From Apostichopus japonicus (lineage: Eukaryota > Echinodermata > Holothuroidea > Aspidochirotida > Stichopodidae), in NCBI RefSeq assembly GCF_037975245.1, contig NC_092573.1, positions 6,240,001 through 6,304,000 of the forward strand: a stretch of 64,000 nt of DNA, read 5' to 3'. Position numbers and translations under genes: made by a program. The notes under the pieces are model-generated. The model did no database searches, was not told the DNA's origin, and saw nothing but the letters and a program-made list of their open reading frames with translations. Of the stretch, positions 24,001 to 35,944 are shown piece by piece. Each line of letters starts with the position of its first letter. The stretch's first letter is position 1.

Positions 24001-25059
24001 GTTTCTTTGGATTTGTCGATAAAAGTTTATATAAATTGGTTTGCTTTTGCATGTGACTCTAGTTAGTAATTGGTTATTTTCTTTGGGTGCAGGAAGTACA
24101 TGTTTGTGTACTTGTCATGCATCCCAACTGAAGGTTAAAATGTCTATACATATGGTGCCATGAGAGGTCATTTTAATACAAGCGATCAGCCAACTTAATA
24201 ACCTCTGAATATGAGTTCACATAGGGACAAATACTTAGCTTTCCCCCAATGTACCCCTCACACCTCGCAGCCCCCCCCCCCCTACACACACACCAAGTTG
24301 GCTGGATACGTGCCTGCATTTTTGGTACTAACTTCGGTATCATATAAACAATGCTTTTCTTGTGGCAGGCTCCTAAATGAGTCAAGAGCGAGAGTCCATG
24401 TTACTTCAAAGTTCCTCATTTTTCAGGGATCCCGATAATATTTTCCCCGCTCATCCCAGGGCCTCTTGTCTATAGACTTGATTTCCTTCCCGTTGAAAAA
24501 AGAAATAATAAAGTATATTATTGTCGTGCCAAAAACAGTATGTTTGTTAACAACACCAGGCCGGCGGAGACATAGTAAGACATTGTGTTTTCAATGTTTA
24601 CAATTTGTGCAGAACATTCTGTCTAATAAGTGAACAACATTGGTGTTTATAATCATATGGACCCCTTAGGGCTGAGGGGGACAGAGCAGTGTGTTAATAT
24701 TACACGGTTTGATAATAGCGATTGCCCACGCAAATTGCAGCTTTAGACCGAACGGCATTTTGTTTAGTATCGGCAACGCTAATGAGCAGTTAACAAATTC
24801 ACCGCAGCGAGGAGATGCCGCTGGTTACCACAATCTCTAAAATTATCACAGATATCAATCCAGCCTGAAATAATCAAAATTCGCAATGTAGCCCAAGGAA
24901 TGAAACTTCATATTTTTATTTTTATTTTTGCTTATGATTTCTTCCCAATATGTGTAAAGAAGTGACTCCATACTTCAGTGATTGACCAGCAGGTTACATT
25001 GTGTTTACATTGTGTTTGGATTACATGCAGAGTTGATCATATCATAAATGTATAGTGAG
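21023..25059. other. Intergenic, no firm gene
   Basis: A strong-looking acceptor (TTTTTTCTTTGGCAG, ending 21027) is followed by short open frames and an AATAAA near 21284, resembling a plus-strand terminal exon, but no upstream exon matches. 23170-23350 is a G-rich purine-biased patch. Poly-C lies near 24271-24282. The frame at 23637-23909 (90 codons, plus) has no recognisable domain. Confidence 0.45.
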
Positions 25060-25075
25060 TTATATATATAGTGAG

Positions 25076-25118
<43 letters not shown>
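25060..25118. repeat. (TA)n microsatellite
   Basis: TATAGTGAGTTATATATA duplicated, then about 40 bp of pure TA. Confidence 0.95.
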
Positions 25119-25119
<1 letters not shown>

Positions 25120-26324
25120 GTAGGCGTGTTTACGGATAAATACACCATTGAAAGTTCTCATATTTCCATTACTATCCTCTGAAAAGATATACGTCCCTTC
25201 TATCCTAATTTTCCCTGTTCCTTGTTCCATACGTTGAATTATTCGTCGAAACCGAATTTCCGTAATCGACATTTTTTTTCTTTTAATGTTGTGACGTTTT
25301 TACTTTCTATATATGTAACGACAAAGCTGACACGTCAAGGTGATTTGTTTTCTTAAACAACATTTTTATTTCGAGGGTTTTCTTCTTCTTCTTTTCCCCC
25401 TACTTTAAATTCTTCTTCTTCTTCATCATCTTTCTTGCCTCTAGTTCTTACTCGCATGACATTCAAGGCATCCATATAACCAATTAGCCGTATATAGCTT
25501 ATATTTAACATCTTTCAAGTTCGGCGTCGCACGAAAGCACCTGCTCGCCAATATTTGTACAAGATTGTCCACGGTTAGATTGACGGTTTTCATTCTATCT
25601 CTATGGTTGTCCTATAAACAGTCCATAGGCTATTCATTCGATTAGACCTCATAACCTCAGTTCTGCAGATGAACCTTTTTTCCCCTTTTCTTAAAGCGTG
25701 TCCTTTCTATTTTAACGTATATTCGTACACATGCATGACATTCTATGATATTCTATTTCTGACATATTTCTTTCGCCTGTATACACCCACCCACCCTATT
25801 AGGTCATTAAATAGTATATAGTACAGAATTATTTTTGTGACGTGCTTTTCACCGATAAGATTTTCCCATTGGCCTACATTTCAAATAATATAGGGTTATC
25901 AAAAGCACATTTAAAAAAGTTCCAGAAACAGATCTGACTCTTCGTGCGCGTTTAATTCATCATTATATATAAGATCGACTAAAACCGTATATATCTTAAA
26001 GTCTTTGTATAACTCAACTAGCTCTTTTGATTATTAGCTGCTAGGTTTCAAACACCTCATAAAGTCTAGAGTTTAACGGTCTTTCGCTATTTCCTTGGTC
26101 AGATAACACAATTTTAATCAATTCCTCTTTTCTTCTGATATTAAAAAGTAACCCAAAAGGCATCATTCAAGCCATACTGTGTTACATTGCAACCAGCACA
26201 GGAATCTCTTTAACGCCATATCGAAGATTGAAAATGTCAACAAGGAAGTTCGAAACGTGAAGATAATTTTTTCCTCGAGGGATTTTTTTTTTTGTACTTT
26301 ACTTTTATATACTTAATTTATTAT
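25119..26324. other. Intergenic, no gene seen
   Basis: A+T-rich with CTT-rich patches (25380-25435). No coding frame, RNA gene or repeat family could be recognised. Confidence 0.6.
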
Positions 26325-26368
26325 TGTGTGCGTGTGTGTGTGTGTGTGTGTGGGTGGGGGGGGGGGGG
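26325..26368 (+). repeat. (GT)n followed by poly-G
   Basis: About 27 bp of alternating TG run into G-rich sequence with a G13-type run (26353-26368). Confidence 0.95.
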
Positions 26369-26645
26369 CTTCTGTTGATACACAAGATCATTTTGACTTT
26401 CTTGAGAACGATGGATAGACATCTGTGGTATAGTCTCGAGTAAATTTTCTACTTAAGATTATATATATTTCACTCAGTTGATCATCGTATTGTATTCAAC
26501 AGAATTCATTCTATGGGCTTTGCTGGTACTGTATTTAAATGGTGTGCGTCCTATTACAGATATTTGATGCATGTGTTAAAATATATAAAGATTCTTCCAA
26601 TGGTATACAATACTTTGGGAGAAATAAGTCCAGCCGCCATGTATG

Positions 26646-26648
<3 letters not shown>

Positions 26649-26725
<77 letters not shown>
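26649..26725. repeat. (TA)n microsatellite
   Basis: 77 bp of uninterrupted TA after a GTATGTATGT lead-in. It creates the Tyr-Ile repeat frames seen on both strands. Confidence 0.97.
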
Positions 26726-26727
<2 letters not shown>

Positions 26728-27036
26728 TATGAATTAAAATGAATTAGAATAGCTAACAAAATATAATATAAATACTGAGCAACAAACGCTTTTTTTCTCG
26801 CTGGCAGATTATTTAAACATTGACAATACAAAAAGGTAGAAGATTACCGCACGAGATGTAAATGAGATAACAACCCTGATGCGAGTTTACTGATTGCATC
26901 TCTGTAATTACGAAGGCGATGTGTCTTAAGTTACTTTTTTTATAGGTTAATTCGTTTGGTTAGAGCTTATTCGTCCGTTCCATATTCAGCCACAACTTGG
27001 CCTCCTTTATCAAGAAGAACTGTTTAAATTCATTGG

Positions 27037-27325
27037 GTTATACTTTTTTGGTAGCACTTTTTTCAATGGTAAGAGAGCAGAGAAACCTGTCTGTTCAAAT
27101 CAATCTGTTACATGAGTGCATTTTACCCATCTTAATATAATATGTTGTATAAAACGAATAATGAATGGTTTCCATTCGTGCAATAGTGCAAATATTTTAT
27201 TCGTTGAAAGATGTAATTTGTTCCATTCAACTCGGCTGCGCCTCGTTGAATGGAACATTCCATCTTTCAACTCATGAAATATTTGCACTATTGCACGAAT
27301 GGAAACCATTCATTATTTGTATAAT
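27037..27325 (+). mobile_element. Fold-back MITE, copy A (5' truncated)
   Basis: Aligns with copies B (42093-42430) and C (52097-52495) from TTATACTTTTTTGGTAGCAC to the terminal TTGTATAAT. It lacks the first roughly 100 bp and the left terminal motif. The 3' half is a long hairpin: GAATGGTTTCCATTCGTGCA (about 27162-27181) pairs with its complement at about 27290-27310, around a GGCTGCGCCTC loop (27233-27243). No coding capacity, so it is a non-autonomous DNA-transposon-like element. Confidence 0.8.
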
Positions 27326-28017
27326 ATTACATTTGTGTAATGAACATTCTGATATGGGTGGTCGCAGTGATTTTACGGTAAACAGAAAATAAATTTCTTT
27401 TCTTCGATTGCGACAGCTTCTCTCCATTAAACCCACCTGGTCAGAGTGCATTTAGAACAAGACACATTGAATCTGCTTCGGAAGTTTGTTTTCCGAAATT
27501 CATCAGCAAACACGTATTGAGACTTTAATGGTCCTTGATTTGTGGAAGTTTGATCCTAAGAGATACCAACATTAAAAGTCCATGTGGCCATGGTTTAGGA
27601 GGCTTAACACTTCTTTTTGTTAACATAAAACACATTCACTCAAGCGCAGATACATACCCTCATGCACTTTTCATTTGCCCTCATCCTCCCCCCCCCCCAA
27701 ACACCCTACAACGTCATGGCATATGGTACGGGTACTCCCACTTTCACACATTAGCTCACCAAATATTAGTTCAGTGCCGCAAGAGCAGTAAAGTGGGCAA
27801 CAATTTTAAGGGACATCATTGCCAAATTGTCATTGAAGTATAATGATTTTATACCTTAATTACATTAAGGAATAAAGATACTAAGTAAAACAAAACCCCT
27901 TTACAATTTAATGCAAAAAGGAGAGCGATTTCAAGTAAGACTAATCTTTTGTTGCAATCTTCTTAAGGAAGAATTGTATATTACATGTTATAACAAGTGC
28001 CTGTTAATTAAGATATG
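27326..28017. other. Intergenic, no gene seen
   Basis: No gene. A C10-type run lies near 27690-27699. The 102-codon plus frame at 27535-27843 has no domain and spans the poly-C. Confidence 0.6.
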
Positions 28018-28235
28018 TAATAATAATAATAAGCAGTTATTTTTACGACGCTAAGGCGACCACAGATGTGGGTGAAACCCACAAGGAGTTATGGATTACA
28101 ACTTACACGTCGGGTGGCTTCCAATTCAACAGTTGAACTTAAATTTGGAATCTTTCAATTTAGAAAGTCATACCCGGCCGGGTATCGAACCCGGAACCTC
28201 CCGATTTTGTCCCCTGCATTTCAGCTTCATTTCAT
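28018..28235 (-). mobile_element. tRNA-derived SINE, family 3 (5' truncated)
   Basis: On the minus strand, a B box GGTTCGATACC (28191-28181) sits in a strong stem (CCGGGTTCGATACCCGG). It is followed by a roughly 150-bp body with TGTGGGTTTCACCCACA (a second short hairpin, 28063-28079) and a (TTA)n tail at 28018-28032. No A box is visible, so the 5' end is missing or decayed. Body and tail differ from families 1 and 2. Confidence 0.65.
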
Positions 28236-28751
28236 GAAGAGATTCAATTTGTGATATGACGAACCTAAACAAGCCAATATATCATAAGGCGAAAACTTTT
28301 GTGGAATTCAGTCTCCCGTATAGAGTATACGCTTCACAAACAGTGTAAGGCTTAAACAATCAAGGTCAACTTGTCGTCAAAGTATATATCTTGGTAGTCC
28401 ACTTAAAATGTTATAGGTTATCACCTGAAGAGAGGATTTTTCAACACAATTTTTTAGAGCGGTCTTCCGATCTCCAAAATAAATACCGTGGGCACAGCAT
28501 AAAAGTATTACGTCATATATACGGCAGCAAACTTTTGTTCTTTTATCAAATTTCTTAAGGCATAATGTCTGAGCAAAATCTCCTTTGGTTTGTTTTAACA
28601 GGGATTGTGATTTAAACAATAGGACATCAACTATTATGTCAATATTTTCACGTCATACAAAACCATCATCTAATATTGAACAAAGTAAGTTTACCGTAGT
28701 AATTTTTAATAGAATTTGCGTTATGCTAATATCTAACTAAGAAGATGATTA

Positions 28752-28759
<8 letters not shown>
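28236..28759. other. Intergenic, no gene seen
   Basis: No domain-bearing frame. The 80-codon minus frame at 28377-28619 is unremarkable. Confidence 0.6.
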
Positions 28760-28833
<74 letters not shown>

Positions 28834-28859
28834 TGCACGTGTATTGAAATGCCGAGCGA

Positions 28860-28895
<36 letters not shown>

Positions 28896-28923
28896 CATCG
28901 CTCGGCATTCCAATACACGTGCA
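28760..28923. repeat. (TA)n tract with 30-bp inverted repeat
   Basis: About 70 bp of TA (28760-28829) is followed by a hairpin. The left arm is 28834-28863 and the right arm 28894-28923, 30 bp each with one mismatch (core AATGCCGAGCGATGAA), around a 30-bp TA-rich loop. The arms are G+C-richer than the surroundings, so this is not an accident of TA composition. It looks like two inverted copies of one unique segment flanking a microsatellite. Confidence 0.9.
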
Positions 28924-29885
28924 GCATTCATATCCAGTCACAAACTGCGAACGAGTCGAGGGAATATGCAGCAGGTCGCTCTAAATTCAATTCATCTCTT
29001 TCGTCGTGTTTTTTTTGTTTTTTTCACTTCTTTTTTGCCATATTTAGTATTTAAAACTCAGTCATATATCTTTTGAGAACTAACATACGAATAATTTCTG
29101 ACATATCCATTTTTACATATAAACTCATGACTTAATTTATTGATGTAAATATGTCCAAAATGCTTACCAACTAGCAATAAATCGTTTCTTTATCAAACCA
29201 TATATTATTGTTTTTGTAGTCAGATTCGAATGACATGATCATACATTCTTAACTTCCTTTAAAATTTATCGCTCATGCCTCGCACATTACATCATAGTAA
29301 TGAATTCACATTTTTTACAACTGTTTGGTTCGTAATATATTTATAAACTGTATAGTTGTTCGACACAGTCATTTGTGCAACTATACGTGCATCTAAAGAT
29401 AATATCAGCGTAATCAAAGGAAATTAATAGGAACTCTGCAAGGCGTGATTAACAGTTTGTTTGACAAAGTAGTAAGTCTTTTTTATCTTAGCAATATATC
29501 ATTGTCTTTCTGTGTTTTGTTTTACATCGAATGAAACATGCCACTAGTATCGCAAAGAAAGATCTTAGAAGTATAGTTTAAGGAGAGTACAGAGGCATTT
29601 ATGTGACAATGCGTCATCGTTTTAGCATATTTACTAACTCTATACTTTTAACTAGAAAAATATGAACGGACAGCTGCACACCTACAGGCGATTTGAAAAT
29701 CAGACAAGGAGAATAATGTTCTTATCTGTGTCTACTACCAGCATATTGTTCTAAAGACATACTTGGAAATTATTCTTATATATATTTCACCGGGTGTGGG
29801 ATTAGATTGAGAACAGTAATTTATTTGCTAAACTGTAAATTAGCTGACATGTGAATCCATAGAAATGTTAGCTGTCATAATCATT
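28924..29885. other. Intergenic, no gene seen
   Basis: A+T-rich (28924-29885). A T-rich patch (29010-29035) but no gene, repeat family or RNA gene. Confidence 0.6.
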
Positions 29886-29886
29886 G

Positions 29887-30695
29887 CAGACACCATTACA
29901 TGCTGATGTCTGGTGCACCTGGACTGGACACACAGAATTTCAGTCAATCTAGAAAATATTCTTTATATTCATAACAGACACCATGACATGCTGGTGTCTG
30001 CATGGTAGACCTGGACTGGACACACAAGATTCAGTCAATATAGACGTGATTCATTATAATCATAGCAGACACCATAACATGCTGGTGTCTGCATGGTACA
30101 CCTGGACTGGATACACAGGATTTCAGTCAATATAGACGTGATTCATTATAATCATAGCAGACACCATGGCATGCTGGTATCTGCAATGGTATACCTGGAC
30201 TGGACACACAGGATTTCAGTCAATATAGACGTGATTCATTATAATCATAGCAGACATCATAACATGCTGATGTTTGCAATGGTATACCTGGGCTGGACAC
30301 ACAGGATTTCAGTCAAGCTATGGAATATTCTTTATATTCATAACAGACACCATGACATGCTGGTGTCTGCATGGTAGACCTGGACTGGACACACAAGATT
30401 CAGTCAATCTAGACGTGATTCATTATAATCATAGCAGACACCATAACATGCTGGTGTCTGCATGGTACACCTGGACTGGATACACAGGATTTCAGTCAAT
30501 ATAGACGTGATTCATTATAATCATAGCAGACACCATGACATGCTGGTGTCTGCATGGTACACCTGGACTGGACACACAGGATTTCAGTCAATCTAGAAGT
30601 TATTCTTAATAATCATAACAGACACCATGACATGCTGGTATCTGCATGGTATACCTGGACTGGATACACAGGATTTCAGTCAAGCTATGAAATAT
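29887..30695 (+). repeat. Satellite of about 92 bp, 9 units, each with a hairpin
   Basis: Units start at 29887, 29975, 30066, 30158, 30251, 30344, 30435, 30527 and 30619 (spacing 88-93 bp). Each begins with the inverted repeat CAGACACCA / TGGTGTCTG (9-bp arms, 8-nt loop, a few mismatches in some units), followed by CCTGGACTGGACACACAGGATTTCAGTCAA. Two alternating unit endings (TATAGACGTGATTCATTATAATC and a TATTCTTTATATTC form) suggest higher-order copying. The frames at 30093-30504 are read-through. Confidence 0.95.
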
Positions 30696-30819
30696 TCTTT
30701 CTACACATCTGCTAAACATGGGCCTTCCTTTCGTCACATGAGATATAGCCTAACCTTATTTAACAGATGGATGCTATCTTAAACTTCAACTAAATGTGTG
30801 TGTATATTGGATTATTATG

Positions 30820-31058
30820 TATTGTATGTATTTTATATCCTCCTGCAAGCAGGAACTCGAGAAGAAGCCATCATTGGCTTATCAAAGCCGCAAGCTGACC
30901 GAAGTCAGTCTCTTAGATCATATTTAACGTCCATGGTTATGAATTGTCAATTGTCAACAACTCTGTAACTGGACAACATACATTAATCTTTGAGTGACTC
31001 GAACTGGGGACCATTATGATTGAAAGGCACCGGCGTTAACCACTGAGCTAACACTCCT
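30820..31058 (-). mobile_element. tRNA-derived SINE, family 2, copy 1
   Basis: Minus strand. The tRNA-like head has A box TAGCTCAGTGG and a B box altered to AGTTCGAGTCAC. It is followed by a roughly 170-bp body shared with 58771-59000 (GACTTCGGTCA, CTTGCGGCTTTGATAAGCCAA, GGAACTC/GAGTTCC, GGAGGAT), then an ATACAT-type tail. Just outside the head, 31058-31091 carries two further partial copies of its first bases. Confidence 0.85.
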
Positions 31059-31091
31059 TATGAGCTAACACTCCTTATAACACTCCTAATG

Positions 31092-32218
31092 GATCGAATA
31101 TCCGTATAATGTAATTAGCGATGAATGACATTATCAGCAGAAGGACTGGATAAACGTACACATGTAGAAAACAATAGCTATGCACTTAAACTCTTAAATT
31201 CTCATCAACAACAACCAGAAGAAAATCACATGAGATTATCACTATACTGTCACTTTTTATTTGTACAATAACCGTTGCTGATTGATACATCCGTGTTGGC
31301 CAACTTTACCGTGAAATGTGTTGGTGGGGGGGGGGGGGGGGTTACTTAAGTCAATCCCAGAAATCTAATAAATCTTGTGGTCTCTGTAATATTATCGCTT
31401 ATGAAAATTAATAAAGCCTTTACTGTCATACCACCATCTCTCGTCTTGCATTATTTGAAAAAGGAGTTTTGTTCATAAATTCAAATCAATCTCTTGTTCT
31501 ATTTTTGTCTCTCTAAGAATTTCAAATCAGAGAGGACATTGCTCCTAATCTTACTAATTTTACGAAATCGTTTTAGTTTGTTTACCTCACTTTTCCTATC
31601 TGAATATACACTTTACGTCATAACGCATAACATTTTGTCATACCATGTATACTGGTAGGTATATGATAATCCATTGTACGCATTTCTTCCAAAGACAGAT
31701 GTGCTGTGATCATTAATCCCGGAAACCTTGTATAAGCAATATTTATATCTTCTAATTTACCACATTTACTTAAAACAAAATGAAACTAAATAAACCCAAA
31801 TAAGGTGACAGGGCATCCATGTTAATCAATGTTGCGGTTTTGCTTCAAAGAGCAGAATGACAACACCGTACATTCACAGCGGAAATTATTTCCGTTGCCA
31901 GGTTTATTGACATACATTTAAAATGAACATTTAATTTTAAAGGAAGACGTGACTGATAAATGTTGACTTCAGGCATGTTCGTGAATCACGTTGTCACGCT
32001 ATCAACATGCTGATAATACTTTAAAGTATACTACATTTTATTGCTAAAATTAATGAGCCCAAAATAGCACCCTTTTGTCAAATTACTGTAAAATTTTGAA
32101 CATCTGTAAGTTACATTTTCGTGCAAATCAACATGATTTTGTTTTTAAATATACTGCTCGAAGTCATTACTGTTATAGGCGACATGTGTTCCCTTAATTG
32201 ATGAAAACGTGTGAGGAT
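31092..32218. other. Intergenic, no gene seen
   Basis: Poly-G at 31325-31341. No coding or RNA signal. Confidence 0.6.
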
Positions 32219-32265
32219 ATATATATATATATATATATATTAAATGTATGTCAATAAACCTGGCA

Positions 32266-32341
<76 letters not shown>
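32219..32341. repeat. Two (TA)n tracts at the SINE tail
   Basis: TA runs at 32219-32240 and 32269-32341 are separated by 28 bp of unique sequence. The second is continuous with the 3' end of the minus-strand family 1 SINE, so it probably grew from the SINE tail. Confidence 0.9.
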
Positions 32342-32344
<3 letters not shown>

Positions 32345-32521
32345 TATAATTATAACTGTAGTTAGTTGTAAAATCGACAACAGTGAACAAACTTCCAGCC
32401 TCCACCGGGATTCGAACCCGGGCCTCCCGCTTTATATGCGGACACCCTAAGCACTAGGCTATGGACGCTGATTGTATGTCCAGAGGTTCGAAACCGGTAG
32501 GGAGTTCGTTATTCCACTGTA
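32342..32521 (-). mobile_element. tRNA-derived SINE, family 1, copy 2
   Basis: Minus strand. The tRNA-like core 32468-32398 (71 nt) has acceptor GCGTCCA/TGGAGGC (one mismatch), anticodon stem CCGC/GCGG with loop ATATAAA, and a perfect T-arm CCCGGGTTCGAATCCCGG. An upstream B-box-like GGTTTCGAACC (about 32495-32485) and the downstream AAGTTTGTTCACTG tail are shared with 16555-16745. This copy is better preserved, so it could be mistaken for a real tRNA gene. Confidence 0.83.
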
Positions 32522-33720
32522 TACATACATATAGGATTGGTTGGGGGAAAGACGCACTTAAATAAAATTAATTCTTAGCCTATTCGATTTTGTCAAGTCT
32601 TTGAAACTTGAGATTCATACGTAAATATTTCAAGAAATCAAATATATATCTTTCCTCGCCTAGACGAGAATTTCATAATGAGCTTGACGAGGACCAGTGC
32701 GTCACTTGAAATGTGAAGTATTGACGGTATTAAAAACTTATACACTATAAAACATGTTTAATACCAATCATATAGACGGTAATATTAATTCCTTGAAAAA
32801 TAAGGAGATGGACTTTTGTCTCTCGGTGACCATTGTTGGTTTACAATTACACAGTCAGCTGAATACCAACAAACCATATCGTACCATAACAGTCTATGCT
32901 TGTACAGTACAACTAAACTATTTCAATGTACAATTGAAACACCCTACATATACGAGATCAAAGCAAACACCAATGGATACAGTTTGTTTATTGTTTTTAC
33001 GCCACTCCTTTCAGAGTATTTGTCTCAGAGAAAATTGTTATGTGATATTGACTTAAGTTACTCTAGTAATGTGATATTCGGTTATTACCACTGGGAGGCA
33101 ACCCCCCCCCCCACCCAATCCTCTCTCTCTTCTTATTTCTTGGCATATGATAATAGATATTTGTTGAAACGATATATGATACGTGGTAGGTGGACGTGAA
33201 ACAACTACTTCATTATACATAGTCAAATGAATATTTGTATCTTTAGGGTCTCAGAAGGTTAAAATCTCCCAATACGACATTTATTTTATGACCCATGATG
33301 TATCTTTATGCCTTTCAAGTCATTTCTTTCCTTTTATTTCAATGGTCGAGAAAACCACAGGATATTTAAAATTTAAAACAAGTATGAGTATTGAAAAGTA
33401 ATCTTTTTTTGTCTTATAAATAAGCTAACGAAATGAAATGGATCCACGAGCTGGTCCTATATTTGCATGGATTGTTTTAATTGCTATAAGGTATAACAAT
33501 TACAATCGTCTAGATTGCTTGAAAATATGTGACGTACTTACAATGACACACAACCTGGGACCACATGAAATATTTCAACAACAACAGCAACAACAAAATA
33601 TGTCAACAAACTGTGTAAGTATAAAATATTTAATATGTTCCGTGTATGACTAATCGCGTTAACGAATACCTTTCGGAGGCGAAAAGTGCTGTCAAGTCAG
33701 CCACAATCACATAAAATTGG
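32522..33720. other. Intergenic, no firm gene
   Basis: Overlapping plus frames at 32754-33199 have no domains. A frame starting ATGGATCC at 33438 carries a short (CAA/CAG)n Gln run before GTAAGT at 33615. It could be a first exon but has no support beyond that. Poly-C lies at 33101-33112. Confidence 0.45.
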
Positions 33721-33793
33721 CCGAGGGTTGAGGGCTGAGGGCTGAGGACTGAGGGCTGAGGGTTGAGGACTGAGGGCTGAGGACTGAGGGCTC
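33721..33793 (+). repeat. (GGGCTGA)n heptamer repeat
   Basis: About ten 7-bp units, GGGCTGA with GGACTGA and GGGTTGA variants. Confidence 0.95.
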
Positions 33794-35470
33794 AACTTAC
33801 AAACACGTTCGTGGTTATCGCCAATCACCCCGACGAGTAGTTTACGTATTCAGTGTGTTTCATCCGTCTGCAGACGTATAAATTCCCTTAAAGTACCCTC
33901 ACATTACTTGTTATCCACACGAATCTATAAGGTTAGTCAGAGGTTAATAGCTATACCCCCCCCCCCCCCACACACACACACACATCACTAAAGCGGTTTG
34001 AAATTGTAAACAGGGTGAAAAAAATATGCACCAAAATGATAACCATCTTTATTCAGACGATGTTGAAAGTTTATGAGAGGCCCTCAGTATGTCGACCATT
34101 TGATTAACTGTGAAAACTTTAAGCAATCTTGCTACTTTTGGTTCCACGTGGAAATTCCATTTTTTTATTCATTTCTCTCATATCTCAATAATAACAAGTA
34201 TTTATAATATCCTCTTATAACAGCTGCATATTACGATGTATTATTTGTGATTTAGGTTTGATTTTTCTCCGGAGCTGTTTTACTTTGTATTTGTTTTTTA
34301 TGTTTAAATATGACTGTGATTCCATAATCAAATAAGAGGTGCCATACGTATTTTTTTATTCAAAAAGAGTTTAGTCTTGGTTTTATCTCACTTCATTCTT
34401 TCTTATTTATTCTCTCGCTCTCGCTCTCTCTCCACTTCCTGTTTGCCAATTTGGAATTTAACCGATGATTAAAAAGTTAAAACATCTTGATAAGAGAAAA
34501 TCTTCCCGGACTTAAACTTTGACAGAAACGATTATTGGTTCCAATTAACTGTTGCTTCATTTAACTTTCACATTGTATTCCATCAGACACTGTGACACTG
34601 TGACATTGTATTCCATTGAGGTACATAGAAAAGAACAACAGTATCTCGCATCTCCAGCCTTGAAACAAATATATGCTTGACCTTAAACAGTTTCACTGAC
34701 ATTCCACCAGCCATCCCATCCGTCCCCCCCCCCCCACCATTTGTTTCCTTTTGAATTACAAATTATTTCTCTCCATATACGAACGATGGATCAAAGAGGA
34801 CAATCGTTTGCAAATATATGAACCCGTCTATATTTCTGTCCTCTTCTCTGAGCTTAGATTTTTTTTTTTACTTCTTCTTCTTCTTCTCCTTCTTTTCCTA
34901 CTTTTTCGTTGGTTTCGTGAAAGTCCAATTTGAATATGACTCTTCTTATAACATATGGAGAAGCCCTAAAGGCTCTCGTATTTACCTTTATTTGAAGATC
35001 ACTGACATCAGAGAGAAGCTCAATAATATTGTTATCTTTAGTAAAGGCAGCATCAAGGACAAAGCTTGAGGTGCATACTCATTTACATCTAGGGAGGGGG
35101 GGGGGTGAGAATTATATAAATATATTATATTAAAAAATAGAAAGAAAAAATATGGTACCGATATCATTTCAGATTTGACGGTATTATTTTACAGGAATTC
35201 CTTCTATCAGTACACATCTCCCTGAATTTTAATGTGTATAAGTGTGTGTGGTTTTGCTATCTGGTTTTCAGTGTAAAATAGACTATAGGCTAGTGTTAAG
35301 AAAGAGGTATTTTGAAATTTGATATTGACACAGTATTGTTGTTGTACATATAAGGTACCTGGTGAAACATAACGTTATTTTAGCAAACCACAACTGCAAC
35401 AGGATTTTTTGCAAATCTGTATGAAGTTCACAATAAATGTTTAAACAAAAAAAAACTGTACTCAATTGGA
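33794..35470. other. Intergenic, no gene seen
   Basis: Holds poly-C/(CA)n (33957-33984), a duplicated GACACTGT motif (34587-34605), poly-C (34726-34736), a T-rich CTT patch (34859-34905) and poly-G (35096-35105). No gene. Confidence 0.6.
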
Positions 35471-35944
35471 TCAGGGAAAAGCACGGAATGCCATTTGTTT
35501 AAAAAATGTCCAGAACAACATATAAGCATGTCCAAAATAATATGAGCGTGTCCAAATTTATATTAACATGTCGAAACTAATATAAGTGTGTCCAAAAATA
35601 TTATGAACATGTCCAAACTAATACAAGTGTGTCGAAAGATTATATGAGCATGTCCAAAATATTACAAGAGTGTCGAAAAGTAAATCAAGAGGGTCGAATT
35701 TTGGCTGCTAACTTCAATTTTGTAGTGAACATTACATTACAATGTTTTGGACATATTTGATACATATATGGCATTCTGTTGTACATGCTCATATTATGTT
35801 TGGACATACTTATTTTGGTTAGGACATGTTTATATACATTTGGACATGCTTATAGGATATTGGACATGCTTATATTGTTTTGGACATTTCTGATTCATAA
35901 TGCATTCCGTAGAAAGCTAATCTGACGGAGTCAAATTTCCCTGA
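35471..35944. mobile_element. Fold-back element with sub-repeats in both arms
   Basis: Begins TCAGGGAAA (35471) and ends TTTCCCTGA (35944), a 9-bp perfect terminal inverted repeat. CGGAATGC (35484-35491) and GCATTCCG (35902-35909) extend the inverted symmetry. The left arm holds about nine units of roughly 22 bp built on AGCATGTCCAAAATAATAT (35508-35700). The right arm holds about six units with the inverted core TTTGGACATGCTTATA (35740-35890). The middle (35700-35740) is unique. No ORF. This matches the general plan of Foldback-type DNA elements, and the superfamily is unknown. Confidence 0.82.

Noticed and set aside
30093-30504. 94- and 76-codon Trp/His-rich repeat frames
   Set aside because: Read-through of the 92-bp satellite.
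29887-30695. CRISPR-like array of hairpin repeats
   Set aside because: This is eukaryotic DNA. There are no unique spacers: the whole 92-bp unit repeats.
32398-32468. Functional tRNA gene with an AUA-type anticodon loop
   Set aside because: The conserved non-tRNA flanks shared with 16555-16745 show a SINE. An AUA anticodon is also not expected for a working animal tRNA.
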